NCBI RefSeq assembly: GCF_014196595.1
Contig: NZ_JACIEA010000003.1
Location: 1 to 64,000 of the forward strand
Reading direction: 5' to 3'
Length of the DNA stretch: 64,000 nucleotides
Source: Sphingorhabdus rigui
GTDB lineage: Bacteria > Pseudomonadota > Alphaproteobacteria > Sphingomonadales > Sphingomonadaceae
In this document: positions 8,214 through 17,243 of the stretch, one piece after another
Numbering within the stretch: the stretch's first letter is position 1
How the letters are laid out: the number at the start of each line of letters is the position of its first letter
The notes under the pieces: generated by a model
Told to the model about the DNA's origin: nothing
The model's database searches: none
What the model saw: only the letters and a program-made list of their open reading frames with translations
Position numbers and translations under genes: made by a program

Positions 8214-8878
8214 GGTTTTTGTCCCTTTGCCCCGGCGTTGCCGCCACCTGTACGCTTACCTACCAATGTACCGACAAGAATACCGGCATCTGCATCGGTT
8301 ATGCTTTGCTTTACACTAAACGCGCCGTCCCAGACTGTTTTGACGTCATCCCACTCTGCAGCTGCGTTACGACCCTTTGGCAGCAGCCACAAAGTGTTAT
8401 TATGAGAGAAACGGGCCGCCAGTTCAAACAATTTGGGCAAGGGCGCAAAGGCCCGCGCACTGATGACCGAAAATGGGGCGGTTTTCATGCGCTCCAGCGG
8501 CATACCCATGACCGTGACACGACCGCCGATATCGAGCATGCCCACCGCACGCTGCAAATATTCAATCCGCCGCGCGCGCGACTCCACCAGCGTCACTTCA
8601 AAATTCGTGAGCAATGCAATAATCAACCCCGGGAAGCCCGCGCCTGAACCAAGGTCCAACCATTTCGTTTCGGGTCGGCTCTGATCCATGAAGGTAAGCA
8701 ACTGCGCGCTGTCGACGATATGGCGCGACCAAATATCTTCTATGGTCGATGCCGCAATGAGGTTCTGGCTGGCCGACTCGCGTTTCAGGAACGCAACGAA
8801 CGCATCGAGCGATTCCATTGTTTCACGTGAAACACCCAAGGATGTCGTTAACCACTCTTTCGCTTCGGTTTCGGTCAT
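8210..8878 (-). CDS. rsmG: 16S rRNA (guanine527-N7)-methyltransferase RsmG
   Basis: A 222-residue GidB-family protein. The SAM-binding motif [17 protein letters not shown] follows an N-terminal helical part with the conserved [13 protein letters not shown]. Methylates G527 of 16S rRNA; loss gives low-level streptomycin resistance in several bacteria. It sits between mnmG and parA, with ATGA overlaps at both ends, the usual mnmG-rsmG-parA-parB order. A perfect parS site is embedded in the coding sequence, where it encodes V-S-R-E-T near residues 16-20. Confidence 0.95.
   Translation of the reverse strand: MTETEAKEWLTTSLGVSRETMESLDAFVAFLKRESASQNLIAASTIEDIWSRHIVDSAQLLTFMDQSRPETKWLDLGSGAGFPGLIIALLTNFEVTLVESRARRIEYLQRAVGMLDIGGRVTVMGMPLERMKTAPFSVISARAFAPLPKLFELAARFSHNNTLWLLPKGRNAAAEWDDVKTVWDGAFSVKQSITDADAGILVGTLVGKRTGGGNAGAKGQKP
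8819..8834. promoter_or_regulatory. parS: parS site 1 (inside rsmG)
   Basis: The 16-bp palindrome TGTTTCACGTGAAACA matches the bacterial parS consensus at every position. It lies within the 5' part of rsmG, 1.4 kb from parB, and is the expected ParB loading site. Confidence 0.95.
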
Positions 8879-10746
8879 GCGGCTTCCGTCGCCGCGCTGC
8901 GCGCGCGTTTTGCGTGGACGAGGATAGCAGCCAAAGCCGCTGGCGTGATGCCACGAAGGCGCGACGCAGCAGCCAAATTTTCGGGTTTAGCGCTCTGCAA
9001 TTTCTCCACCATCTCATTGGAAAGTCCTGCAATAGCGGCATAGTCGACATGGCTGGCCAGCGTTATCTTCTCATTTGCGGCGATGTCTTGAATTTCCGCC
9101 TCTTGCCGCGCGAGATATGGTGCGTAGCGACCGTCTTGCTCAATCTCTAACAAAAGCTCGCGCGGCCATTCGTCGCCATCTGCGTCCAACAAGTCCATGA
9201 TCGATACGTGCGGAAAACGCAGCCATTCGAGCTTGGACATTTTACCCGCATCGGGTTTGACCGGCACACCCTGCTTCATCAGCACATCAGCACTTATGGG
9301 CGACGACATCATATCGAGCGCTGCCGCTTTCATTTGCGCTCTATGGTTGAATGCATCCATGCGGCCTTTGCCAACGGCACCCGCTTCAATCGCCATTGGC
9401 GTGAGCCGCGTCTGCGCATTGTCAGACCGAAGCCTTAAGCGATACTCCGCGCGGGCCGTGAGCATCCTGTACGGCTCTGTAACGCCCTGCAGCGTAAGAT
9501 CATCAATCATCACCGCAATATAGCTATTGGTACGGTCCATGGCCGGCATGGGTCGATCCAGCATTTTGCACGCCGCACCCAGCCCGGCGACCAATCCCTG
9601 CGCCGCAGCCTCTTCATATCCCGTCGTGCCATTGATCTGACCCGCGCAATATAGTCCTTCAAAACCGCGGACGGCGAGGGTCGAATCCAGACACCGCGGG
9701 TCGATATAATCATATTCGACGGCATAGCCCGGGACGATGATTTCGCACTGCTCAAGTCCCGCCATCGACTTGACCATGGCTTCCTGAATGTCTGTGGGCA
9801 GCGACGTCGATATGCCATTGGGGTAAACAAAATGACTATCAAGCCCTTCGGGTTCCAAGAATATTTGGTGGCCATCACGATCACCGAAACGGAATATTTT
9901 GTCTTCAATCGACGGACAATATCGTGGCCCCCTGCCCTCAATATCGCCGCCAAATAAAGGCGAACGGTCCAAACCACTGCGGATGATGTCATGTGTCACC
10001 GCGTTGGTGCGTGTCATTGCGCAGAATATCTGGGGTACCGTGCGCCGCTGATTTGAAAAGGACATCGTCCAATCGTCATCATCGGATGGCTGTTCTTCCA
10101 ACATTGCCCAGTTAATGGTCCGGCCATCAATGCGTGGCGGGGTACCCGTCTTTAGCCGCGCTATCGGCAACGCCGCATCGCGCAGCTGCTTGGACAGCAG
10201 CATTGCGGACGCTTCGCCTACGCGCCCACCCTCAAACCGCTCTTCCCCACGAAACAGCTTTCCACCCAAGAATGTGCCCGTCGCCAATATGACGGCCGAA
10301 GATGTGATGATGGAGCCATCGCCAAGGACCAAGCCGCCCACATTGTTGGATGACCCTGGATTGATGTGGAGCGCTGCGGCCTCAGCCTGCACGATCGTTA
10401 AATGCGCAATCTGTCCCAGTTGGCGCTGGATCGATGCCTTGAACAAAGATCGGTCTGCCTGAACCCGGGGTCCCTGCACGGCCGCGCCTTTTGACGCGTT
10501 GAGCATCCGGTAGTGGATCGCAGCGTCATCTGCCGCACGGGCAATAAGACCGTCAAATGCGTCTACTTCACGCACCAGATGCCCTTTTCCAAGACCGCCG
10601 ATGGCTGGATTGCATGACATCGCGCCGATCATGCTTTTGTCGAAACTCACCAGCGCGACGCGAACACCCATACGCGCGGCGACGGCTGCGGCTTCAGTTC
10701 CCGCATGCCCTCCGCCAACTACAATGATGTCGAAATCGGTTGTCAT
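8875..10746 (-). CDS. mnmG: tRNA uridine-5-carboxymethylaminomethyl modification enzyme MnmG (GidA)
   Basis: A 623-residue FAD protein from the ATG at 10746; the frame extends seven codons to a TTG but [16 protein letters not shown] is the normal family start. [10 protein letters not shown] near residue 10 is the FAD dinucleotide-binding motif, and [18 protein letters not shown] is a conserved MnmG block. With MnmE it installs the cmnm5 group on wobble U34 of several tRNAs. The stop overlaps the rsmG start (ATGA). Its 5' flank contains a parS site, so the spacing to mnmE (71 nt) is larger than elsewhere in this operon. Confidence 0.96.
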   Translation of the reverse strand: MTTDFDIIVVGGGHAGTEAAAVAARMGVRVALVSFDKSMIGAMSCNPAIGGLGKGHLVREVDAFDGLIARAADDAAIHYRMLNASKGAAVQGPRVQADRSLFKASIQRQLGQIAHLTIVQAEAAALHINPGSSNNVGGLVLGDGSIITSSAVILATGTFLGGKLFRGEERFEGGRVGEASAMLLSKQLRDAALPIARLKTGTPPRIDGRTINWAMLEEQPSDDDDWTMSFSNQRRTVPQIFCAMTRTNAVTHDIIRSGLDRSPLFGGDIEGRGPRYCPSIEDKIFRFGDRDGHQIFLEPEGLDSHFVYPNGISTSLPTDIQEAMVKSMAGLEQCEIIVPGYAVEYDYIDPRCLDSTLAVRGFEGLYCAGQINGTTGYEEAAAQGLVAGLGAACKMLDRPMPAMDRTNSYIAVMIDDLTLQGVTEPYRMLTARAEYRLRLRSDNAQTRLTPMAIEAGAVGKGRMDAFNHRAQMKAAALDMMSSPISADVLMKQGVPVKPDAGKMSKLEWLRFPHVSIMDLLDADGDEWPRELLLEIEQDGRYAPYLARQEAEIQDIAANEKITLASHVDYAAIAGLSNEMVEKLQSAKPENLAAASRLRGITPAALAAILVHAKRARSAATEAA

Positions 10747-10796
10747 AGGTCGCGCATAGACGAACAAGTCGCATCGGTCAAAACTCTGCGTGGGAT

Positions 10797-10812
10797 TGTT
10801 TCACGTGAAACA
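10797..10812. promoter_or_regulatory. parS: parS site 2 (mnmE-mnmG intergenic)
   Basis: A second perfect TGTTTCACGTGAAACA, 2 kb from site 1, in the short gap between the mnmE stop and the mnmG start. Two consensus parS sites within 2 kb, next to parAB and within 9 kb of the proposed origin, fit a ParB nucleation zone. Confidence 0.95.
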
Positions 10813-10817
10813 GCAGG

Positions 10818-12113
10818 TCATTTTCCGACGCAGAATTTACCAAATACATTATCGAGCAGTTCTTCGGTGTGCGCGCGGCCCGTGAGTGCGTCCAAAGCCA
10901 AGCGCGCTTGCCGCAAGCATTCTGCGACGATGAGCCAGTCGTCGGTCGCCTGACATGCGCCGAGCGCATCTGCGCAGTCTGCGAGTAACGTCCGTTGACG
11001 CTGGTTCACTGAAAACTGGTCGGGTGGCGGCAAAAGCTTTTTCGCGATATCCGCGATGGCCGTTTTTAGGTCGGCCATGCCAAATCCTGAGACGGCCGAC
11101 ACCTGAATGGCCGCACCCGATTTTTTCAAGCCATCTGGGCTATCCGATTTGGCCGCCACTTCAATGATCTGCGGATGGTTGGGCCCAGTACCTTCGGGCC
11201 CAAGCCATAATATGATATCGGCCCCCTGCATCGCGGCCTGACTGCGGTCGATGCCCATGCGCTCAATGACATCGTCGGTGTGATCCCGTATCCCTGCCGT
11301 GTCGGTAAAAACGAACGCGATGCCATCAATCCCAATCGGCACTTCGATCATATCCCGTGTGGTGCCGGCAATGTCCGACACGATAGCCGCGTCGCGCTCA
11401 ACCAAGGCATTCAACAAGGTCGACTTGCCGCAATTGGGTGGACCACCCAGTACGACGCGCAACCCGTCCTTCAATTTTTCAGCAGCGGGGTTGGATAATA
11501 TGCGTTCGATTTCGCGTTGAATTTCTGCACAAGAGTCTGATATTGAACGATTATGTTGCGTATCCACATCAGACTCATCTGAAAAATCAAGTTCAGCCTC
11601 GGTCAGCGCGGACAGTTGGAGAACCTCTTGCCGCCATGCTTCGATCGCTACGCTAAAACTACCGCCAAACATCAATGTTGCGGATTTGCGCTGCCACTCA
11701 GTCTCTGCCGATAACAAATCAGCAAGACCCTCGGCCTCGTTAAGATCCAACCGGCCATTGGCAAAAGCTCGGCGCGTAAATTCCCCAGCCTCTGCCGCGC
11801 GCACATCGGGAAACTGCGCTATGGCTTTTTCGACAGCGCGAACGACGGCACGTCCACCATGAATATGAAGTTCAGCCAGATCCTCGCCCGTTGCGCTATC
11901 AGGACCCGGAAAGAGTAGAACAAGGGCTTGGTCGAGTGTCTCCCCGCTGTCTGGCGCCCGTAATGTAGCCAGCGATGCACGCCGCGGCTTTGGTGTCCGT
12001 CCTGCGAGTCCGTGCACCACTTTAAACGCCGCAGGGCCGCTGATGCGGATAATCGCTATGGCAGCCGGCGGCGCACCGCTGGACAGTGCAAAAATAGTAT
12101 CGGTGGAGGACAT
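10818..12113 (-). CDS. mnmE: tRNA modification GTPase MnmE (TrmE)
   Basis: A 431-residue GTPase from the ATG at 12113 (MSSTDTIFALSSG). The N-terminal folate-binding domain contains GEFTRRAFANGRLDL. The G domain has GGPPNCGKSTLLN (P-loop), DIAGTTRD and DTAG. The G4 position reads AKSDS instead of the usual NKxD, which is unusual and may weaken guanine specificity. The protein ends FGKFCVGK, keeping the catalytic C-terminal Cys (C-[IV]-G-K). It partners MnmG, encoded next in the operon; seven nt separate it from DUF6489 upstream. Confidence 0.95.
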   Translation of the reverse strand: MSSTDTIFALSSGAPPAAIAIIRISGPAAFKVVHGLAGRTPKPRRASLATLRAPDSGETLDQALVLLFPGPDSATGEDLAELHIHGGRAVVRAVEKAIAQFPDVRAAEAGEFTRRAFANGRLDLNEAEGLADLLSAETEWQRKSATLMFGGSFSVAIEAWRQEVLQLSALTEAELDFSDESDVDTQHNRSISDSCAEIQREIERILSNPAAEKLKDGLRVVLGGPPNCGKSTLLNALVERDAAIVSDIAGTTRDMIEVPIGIDGIAFVFTDTAGIRDHTDDVIERMGIDRSQAAMQGADIILWLGPEGTGPNHPQIIEVAAKSDSPDGLKKSGAAIQVSAVSGFGMADLKTAIADIAKKLLPPPDQFSVNQRQRTLLADCADALGACQATDDWLIVAECLRQARLALDALTGRAHTEELLDNVFGKFCVGK

Positions 12114-12120
12114 CAAGGCT

Positions 12121-12381
12121 CTATTTTTTGTCTTTGCTGCCCATGCCCGACATGGCGGCCTTCGCACCCGTTTCGATCAGTTGTTGAAACAGCTGCAATC
12201 CCATTTGCCCCATTGGCGCGATTTGCTTGCCAAGTTCCTGCAGCTGGTCGATGCCGCCGGCGCCGTTCATCAGGTTCGTGACCTTTTCCACATAGGCTTC
12301 ATTTGCCTTGGTCACATCGGGCAGACCCAAAAGCGCACGGGCCTCTTCTGGCGAACAATCGATCTCTATGTTCATCTTCAT
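12121..12381 (-). CDS. DUF6489-like small protein, first gene of the mnmE-parB operon
   Basis: An 86-residue protein: IEIDCSPEEARALLGLPDV at the N-terminus, a helical middle with EAYVEKVTNLMNG, and a Gly/Met/Gln-rich amphipathic C-terminal part. This matches what I recall of the sphingomonad family DUF6489; no function is known. It is 7 nt upstream of mnmE on the same strand and appears to lead the operon. Ribosome-binding sequence before the ATG is AGGAGAG. The family name is from memory and less certain than the gene itself. Confidence 0.7.
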   Translation of the reverse strand: MKMNIEIDCSPEEARALLGLPDVTKANEAYVEKVTNLMNGAGGIDQLQELGKQIAPMGQMGLQLFQQLIETGAKAAMSGMGSKDKK

Positions 12382-12470
12382 GGCCGGGACTCTCCTCTTG
12401 ATGGTATGACATACTATAAAGACAACATCGAATCACGCAATTGCGGAGAATGTCCGCACAGGAGCAAGAT

Positions 12471-13181
12471 ATGGGCGACATGATAAAGATTCCGGCACTG
12501 AACGAAGATGCCTTGTTTCCGGCGTATCTCGCCGCTCCGGTGGGCGCAGCAAAAGCGGCTATTATCGTCATACCTGAAATATTCGGCGTAAATGCGGGCA
12601 TTCGCCAAAAATGCGATCGCTTGGCTAATAATGGATATCTGGCGATTGCACCCGACATTTTCTGGCGTTTTGCGCCCGGCGTTGAACTTAACCCCGATGT
12701 GGAAGCGCAGCTTCAAGAAGCGTTCGGTTATTTTGGCCAATATGATGCCGATGACGGTGTCAAAGACATTGAGGCAACTATTCATGCGATACGGGGCGGC
12801 ATTTCAGGCCACGCCCCCGTTCAAAATGTGGGCTGTGTCGGTTACTGCCTGGGCGGACGACTGGCCTATATGGCGGCGACACGCACCGATATCAGTGCAT
12901 CCGTTGGCTATTATGGCGTCATGATTGATCAGATGCTTGGCGAAAGTCATGCGATTGCCCAACCGCTCATGCTGCACATCCCGACCGCAGACCATTTTGT
13001 CGGTCTAGAGGCGCAGGCGGCAATCCATGCAGGACTAGGCAACCACCCGAAGGTGACTTTGCACGATTATGAAGGGCTCGACCATGGCTTTGCCGCCGAG
13101 ATGGGCAACCGCCGAAACGAAGCTGGCGCGGCACTTGCCGATTCACGCACAGCAGCGTTTTTTGCAGAGCATCTAAGTTGA
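12471..13181 (+). CDS. Dienelactone hydrolase family protein
   Basis: A 236-residue alpha/beta hydrolase from the ATG at 12471, which has AGGAGCA just upstream; the frame also reaches back to 12441. Nucleophile Cys in GYCLGG, Asp in IPTADHF and His in LDHGFA give the Cys-Asp-His triad of dienelactone hydrolases. The natural substrate is not evident; chromosomal copies outside aromatic-degradation clusters often have unknown substrates. It is transcribed alone, divergent from the DUF6489-parB operon and convergent with terC. Confidence 0.88.
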   Translation: MGDMIKIPALNEDALFPAYLAAPVGAAKAAIIVIPEIFGVNAGIRQKCDRLANNGYLAIAPDIFWRFAPGVELNPDVEAQLQEAFGYFGQYDADDGVKDIEATIHAIRGGISGHAPVQNVGCVGYCLGGRLAYMAATRTDISASVGYYGVMIDQMLGESHAIAQPLMLHIPTADHFVGLEAQAAIHAGLGNHPKVTLHDYEGLDHGFAAEMGNRRNEAGAALADSRTAAFFAEHLS

Positions 13182-13211
13182 GGGCTATCTGACGATCGTC
13201 AGATGCCCTCA
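13179..13211. terminator. Strong hairpin between convergent dienelactone hydrolase and terC genes
   Basis: A near-perfect palindrome of 33 nt: TGAGGGC (13179-13185) pairs with GCCCTCA (13205-13211) around the perfect inner palindrome ATCTGACGATCGTCAGAT (13187-13204). It includes the hydrolase stop codon and ends 5 nt before the terC stop. No T-run follows in the plus direction, so it is not a textbook terminator, but its position suggests a bidirectional transcription block or mRNA 3'-end stabiliser. Confidence 0.55.
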
Positions 13212-13215
13212 AAAA

Positions 13216-13962
13216 TTAGCGGCTGATCAGCGCGATGATATAGTGGCCGACGCCCAGCGCGGGGTCGGTCCAACCTTCGTAAATCATCTTGAGCGCAACA
13301 TAGACGATCACGGCCATGCCCAGCCATGCAATCCATTTATAGCGTTCAATATATTGCGCGATGATGTTCGCTGCGACGCCCATGAGCGCAACGGCAAAGA
13401 TCAAACCAACAATCATGATGCCTGGATGATCCTTGGCAGCGCCTGCCACGGCCAGAACATTGTCGAGGCTCATCGATACATCGGCAACCGCAACCGCCCA
13501 TGCCGCAGCCGCAAAGCTTTTGGCCGCCGGAATACCGCTATTTTCGTCACCTAAAACTTCAGGAGATCCGGGCGATTCCGTTGCTTCGCTGCGTTGAAGG
13601 TCGCGGTACATTTTCCACGCAACCCAGATCAGCAACAACCCGCCGACGAAGATGAGGCCAATGACACCCATCAACAAATTGACCATCAAGGCAAACACCA
13701 CACGCAAAACCAGCGCAGCGATAACCCCGATGAAAATGACCTTTTTGCGCTGTTCCGCAGGCAGGCCCGCAGCCAAAGCGCCAACGACAATAGCATTGTC
13801 ACCTGCAAGCACGAGGTCAAGCAAGATGACCGAACCCAAAGCGGTCCACGCGCTGGTGGTGTTTAGATTGGAGAAATCATTGACGATATGGCCCCAAATT
13901 TCGGCAGGTCCACCAAGAGACATCGCCGATGACGCGGTCGCAATCAAAAATTCAAATATCAT
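13216..13962 (-). CDS. TerC/YjbE family integral membrane protein
   Basis: A 248-residue membrane protein with about seven hydrophobic segments and the two TerC signature blocks: DLVLAGDNAIVVG (about residues 49-61) and DVSMSLDNVLAVAGA (about 160-174), whose acidic residues are implicated in metal-ion transport. Members of the YjbE branch are linked to manganese efflux. It starts 15 nt downstream of the rho stop on the same strand and probably shares its transcript. The ion is not decidable here. Confidence 0.88.
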   Translation of the reverse strand: MIFEFLIATASSAMSLGGPAEIWGHIVNDFSNLNTTSAWTALGSVILLDLVLAGDNAIVVGALAAGLPAEQRKKVIFIGVIAALVLRVVFALMVNLLMGVIGLIFVGGLLLIWVAWKMYRDLQRSEATESPGSPEVLGDENSGIPAAKSFAAAAWAVAVADVSMSLDNVLAVAGAAKDHPGIMIVGLIFAVALMGVAANIIAQYIERYKWIAWLGMAVIVYVALKMIYEGWTDPALGVGHYIIALISR

Positions 13963-13977
13963 GATGTGGCCGATCGC

Positions 13978-15234
13978 TTACTGATTCATCGAGTCGAAGA
14001 AATCTTCGTTGGTCTTCGAATCCTTCATCTTGTCGAGCAGGAACTCCATCGCGTCGATGGTGCCCATTTGCATAAGGATACGGCGCAGGACCCACATTTT
14101 CTTGAGCTTGCCTTCCTCGACCAACAATTCTTCCTTACGCGTGCCGGACTTGCCGACATCAAGTGCTGGGAAGATACGCTTATCCGCGACCTTGCGATCG
14201 AGCACGATTTCGGAGTTGCCGGTGCCCTTGAACTCTTCAAAAATAACTTCATCCATGCGGCTGCCGGTATCGATCAGCGCGGTTGCGATGATGGACAAGG
14301 AACCGCCTTCCTCGATGTTTCGTGCCGCACCAAAGAAGCGCTTGGGACGTTGCAACGCGTTCGCATCGACACCGCCGGTCAACACCTTGCCCGATGATGG
14401 AACCACGGTGTTATAGGCACGGCCAAGACGCGTGATTGAGTCGAGCAGGATGACAACATCATGCTTATGCTCCACCAGGCGCTTTGCCTTTTCGATAACC
14501 ATTTCAGCAACTTGCACGTGACGGGTTGCGGGTTCATCGAAGGTGGAGGAAACAACCTCACCCTTCACCGAACGCTGCATATCGGTCACTTCCTCTGGCC
14601 GTTCGTCGATCAACAATACGATCAAGAACACTTCAGGATGGTTTTCGGTAATGGCGCGGGCAATATTTTGCAGCAACACAGTCTTACCGGTACGCGGCGG
14701 CGCAACGATGAGTGCGCGTTGGCCCTTACCTTGCGGGCTGACAATATCGATAACGCGTGCGGACTTGTCCTTCACCGTTGGGTCAAGTGAGTCCAAAGTC
14801 AGCTTTGAATCTGGATATAGCGGCGTGAGGTTATCGAAATTAACGCGATGACGGACGGCGTCCGGATCATCAAAGTTGATCTTCATCACTTTGGTCAGGG
14901 CAAAATAACGTTCGCCATCTTTCGGCGCACGGATTTCGCCTTCAACGGTATCACCGGTGCGCAGACCAAATTGGCGGACCATATTTGGCGATACGTAAAT
15001 ATCGTCTGGGCCAGCGAGATAGTTCGCTTCTGGCGAGCGCAAGAAACCAAAGCTGTCGGGCAGAACCTCAATCGTACCAAGACCCATGATCTGCTCGCCA
15101 TCTTCGGCCAGCTCTTTCAGAATAGCAAACATCAGATCCTGTTTGCGCAAGGTCGACGCGCCCTCGACACCAAGCTCTTCAGCCATCGATACGAGGTCAG
15201 CGGGGTTTTTGCTTTTCAGCTCTTTCAAATGCAT
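13978..15234 (-). CDS. rho: Transcription termination factor Rho
   Basis: A 418-residue hexameric RNA helicase, close in length to the 419 residues of E. coli Rho; ATG at 15234 gives the standard [10 protein letters not shown]-terminus. The N-terminal OB-fold RNA-binding domain includes GFGFLRSPE-like [10 protein letters not shown]. Walker A is [12 protein letters not shown], Walker B region [18 protein letters not shown], and the arginine-finger/Q-loop part is [21 protein letters not shown] 213-nt leader separates it from hemJ; Rho genes are often autoregulated in such leaders, but nothing specific is visible. Confidence 0.97.
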   Translation of the reverse strand: MHLKELKSKNPADLVSMAEELGVEGASTLRKQDLMFAILKELAEDGEQIMGLGTIEVLPDSFGFLRSPEANYLAGPDDIYVSPNMVRQFGLRTGDTVEGEIRAPKDGERYFALTKVMKINFDDPDAVRHRVNFDNLTPLYPDSKLTLDSLDPTVKDKSARVIDIVSPQGKGQRALIVAPPRTGKTVLLQNIARAITENHPEVFLIVLLIDERPEEVTDMQRSVKGEVVSSTFDEPATRHVQVAEMVIEKAKRLVEHKHDVVILLDSITRLGRAYNTVVPSSGKVLTGGVDANALQRPKRFFGAARNIEEGGSLSIIATALIDTGSRMDEVIFEEFKGTGNSEIVLDRKVADKRIFPALDVGKSGTRKEELLVEEGKLKKMWVLRRILMQMGTIDAMEFLLDKMKDSKTNEDFFDSMNQ

Positions 15235-15447
15235 AGGTAATTCCGTTGAATGGACCATTGGCCCCGATTGCAGGTGGACAATTGTCCGATTGAGAGCCGG
15301 TTTTTAAAAAGACAACCGACAAGATGTTGAAAGTTGGTGGCGCGGTTGTGTTGAGATCGCGCCTCACGCCCAGGACGGGCTTAGACAGTCAAATAGGCTG
15401 CGATGCATGCGCCGTCAACTATTCTGCAAAAACGCATCGCATAATCG

Positions 15448-15891
15448 TCAGAATGGCTTGGCCACGACCAATATAACGATAATGGCGGCCGCAATGCCCG
15501 GCACTTCGTTCAACAAGCGCAACTGCTTGCCCGTTAGCTTGCGTTCACCGCGGGCGAGTTTTTTCGCATAGCCAACAATCCAGCCATGATATCCAGACAG
15601 GCCCAGCACAAAGAGCAATTTGGCATGGAACCAGCTTTCAGCCATCGCACCGATATTCCAAGCCAAAAATAGTCCGACAACCCAGACAATGATGATCGAT
15701 GGATTGAGGATGATTTTGATAAGCTTGGACTCACGGTCTACCCATTTGGCAGCCTCTTCAGACCCTACTGCACTTTCCTGATGATAGACGAAAAAGCGCG
15801 GGAGCATAAACAGCCCCGCCATCCAGAAAACCACGAAAATGATATGGGCAGACTTTAACCAGATATACAGCACAGATAGCGTTTCCATCAT
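15448..15891 (-). CDS. hemJ: Protoporphyrinogen IX oxidase, HemJ type
   Basis: A 147-residue protein with four hydrophobic helices. The first, KSAHIIFVVFWMAGLFMLPRFFVYH, keeps the histidines of the HemJ/UPF0093 family that bind haem. HemJ performs the penultimate step of haem synthesis in many alphaproteobacteria lacking HemG/HemY. It is 18 nt downstream of hemE and upstream of rho, the usual order in this group. Start ATG at 15891, or the next ATG one codon later. Confidence 0.92.
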   Translation of the reverse strand: MMETLSVLYIWLKSAHIIFVVFWMAGLFMLPRFFVYHQESAVGSEEAAKWVDRESKLIKIILNPSIIIVWVVGLFLAWNIGAMAESWFHAKLLFVLGLSGYHGWIVGYAKKLARGERKLTGKQLRLLNEVPGIAAAIIVILVVAKPF

Positions 15892-15909
15892 GAAAACGGC
15901 CTTTATGGG

Positions 15910-16941
15910 TTAACCCTTGCGGACCAAATTAAGAAGCATTTCGACATTTTCAATCGGCGTATCCGGCAAAATACCATGACCAAGATTGAAAATATGGGGG
16001 CGGTCGGCAAATGCCGATAGAATATTGTCGGCAGCCTCTTTCAACCCCTGACCGCCAGCAATCAGCGCGAGTGGATCAAGATTGCCCTGCACCGGCAGAC
16101 CCTTTGGCAGCTCTCGGTTGGCCCAATGTGGATCAACCGTTTCATCCAGTCCCAATGCATCAACGCCGGTGCCTTCGGCATAAGCGGCAAGCTTACCGCC
16201 CGCCCCTTTGGGGAAACCAATGATGACCGCATTCGGATTGCGGGCTTTTAAGCGACGCACGATTTCGGCATTTGGCGCGATGACCCATTTTTGGAACTGT
16301 GCTGGCGACAAAGACCCTGCCCAGCTGTCAAACAACTGAACCGCATCAACCCCGGCATCAATTTGATTGGCGAGATAATCAACCGTTGCCGAAATGATCG
16401 CTTCGATAAGACCAGCAAAACGCTCCGGCTCTGCGTGGGCCATTCTGCGGGCCTCTGCTTGGTCTTTGCTACCCTGACCATGCACCATGTACGTAGCGAC
16501 CGTCCACGGGCTTCCAGCGAAGCCCAGGAAGGTTGTTTCCGCTGGCAGTGCCGCCGATACTTTCCGCACCGTGTCGATAACAGGATTGAGCCGTTCAGGT
16601 GCTGGCACAAAGTCTTCAAGCCGTGATTCCGCTAAGCGCGGCGCAAGCCTTGGACCTTCGCCTGTTTCGAACCACAGGTCCTGACCCATGGCGTGCGGAA
16701 TGACCAAAATGTCAGAGAATAAAATGGCGCCATCAAAACCAAAACGCTTGATGGGCTGCAGCGTTATTTCCGTCGCGGCATCGCTGTCATACGCAAGCGC
16801 CAGAAATCCGCCCTTTTCAGCGCGAAGGGCCCGATATTCTGGAAGATAACGGCCTGCCTGTCGCATGAGCCAGATAGGCGGAACCGCTTCTTGGTTGCCC
16901 TTAAGGACGTTAAGCAGTTTTTTCGAGGCTTGCGCTGACAT
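15910..16941 (-). CDS. hemE: Uroporphyrinogen decarboxylase
   Basis: A 343-residue enzyme from the ATG at 16941. It has the signature PIWLMRQAGRYLPEYR near the N-terminus, the catalytic Asp region LFSDILVIPHAMG, and GFAGSPWTVATYMVHG. It converts uroporphyrinogen III to coproporphyrinogen III. First gene of hemE-hemJ-rho-terC. The upstream side is the presumed replication origin; hemE next to oriC is known from Caulobacter and rickettsiae. No convincing ribosome-binding site precedes the chosen ATG. Confidence 0.96.
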   Translation of the reverse strand: MSAQASKKLLNVLKGNQEAVPPIWLMRQAGRYLPEYRALRAEKGGFLALAYDSDAATEITLQPIKRFGFDGAILFSDILVIPHAMGQDLWFETGEGPRLAPRLAESRLEDFVPAPERLNPVIDTVRKVSAALPAETTFLGFAGSPWTVATYMVHGQGSKDQAEARRMAHAEPERFAGLIEAIISATVDYLANQIDAGVDAVQLFDSWAGSLSPAQFQKWVIAPNAEIVRRLKARNPNAVIIGFPKGAGGKLAAYAEGTGVDALGLDETVDPHWANRELPKGLPVQGNLDPLALIAGGQGLKEAADNILSAFADRPHIFNLGHGILPDTPIENVEMLLNLVRKG

Positions 16942-17243
16942 AAGCGGCAGAGATCCAATCAAAATATATATTTATATAAAGGATGATGAAAGATGATGTG
17001 CTGTTGATATCGCAGGCCTTAAAAGCTTTTGCGGATATTGCCAACATCTTGACGTCCACGGGCAAACGCAAACCAATGGAGTCGCAAATTCCATCCCCAT
17101 TATTCACAGGCTGTGGATAGGCAATTGCCCCTGTGGACAGGCTGTGCCCGAATCGAGAGGTTATTCGGCGATAGTGGGGAAGATAGGGTGGGTGAAAACT
17201 TGTCCCTTGATTTATCCCCAGCCTACCAACAAGACTGTGAGTC
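16942..17243. other. oriC: Candidate chromosomal replication origin (oriC) between hemE and ppsR
   Basis: A 302-bp divergent intergenic region. DnaA-box-like 9-mers: TTATTCACA at 17100-17108 (fits TTATNCACA), CTATCCACA on the minus strand at 17112-17120, CTGTCCACA on the minus strand at 17132-17140 and TTATCCCCA at 17212-17220 (weaker). An AT-only tract of about 20 bp lies at 16961-16980 and could unwind. GANTC (CcrM) sites occur at 17079-17083, 17150-17154 and 17239-17243. The position beside hemE, with maf-aroE-coaE-dnaQ on the other side and parS/parAB nearby, matches origins of other alphaproteobacteria. Not proven from sequence alone; the region must also hold the hemE and ppsR promoters. 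Confidence 0.7.
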
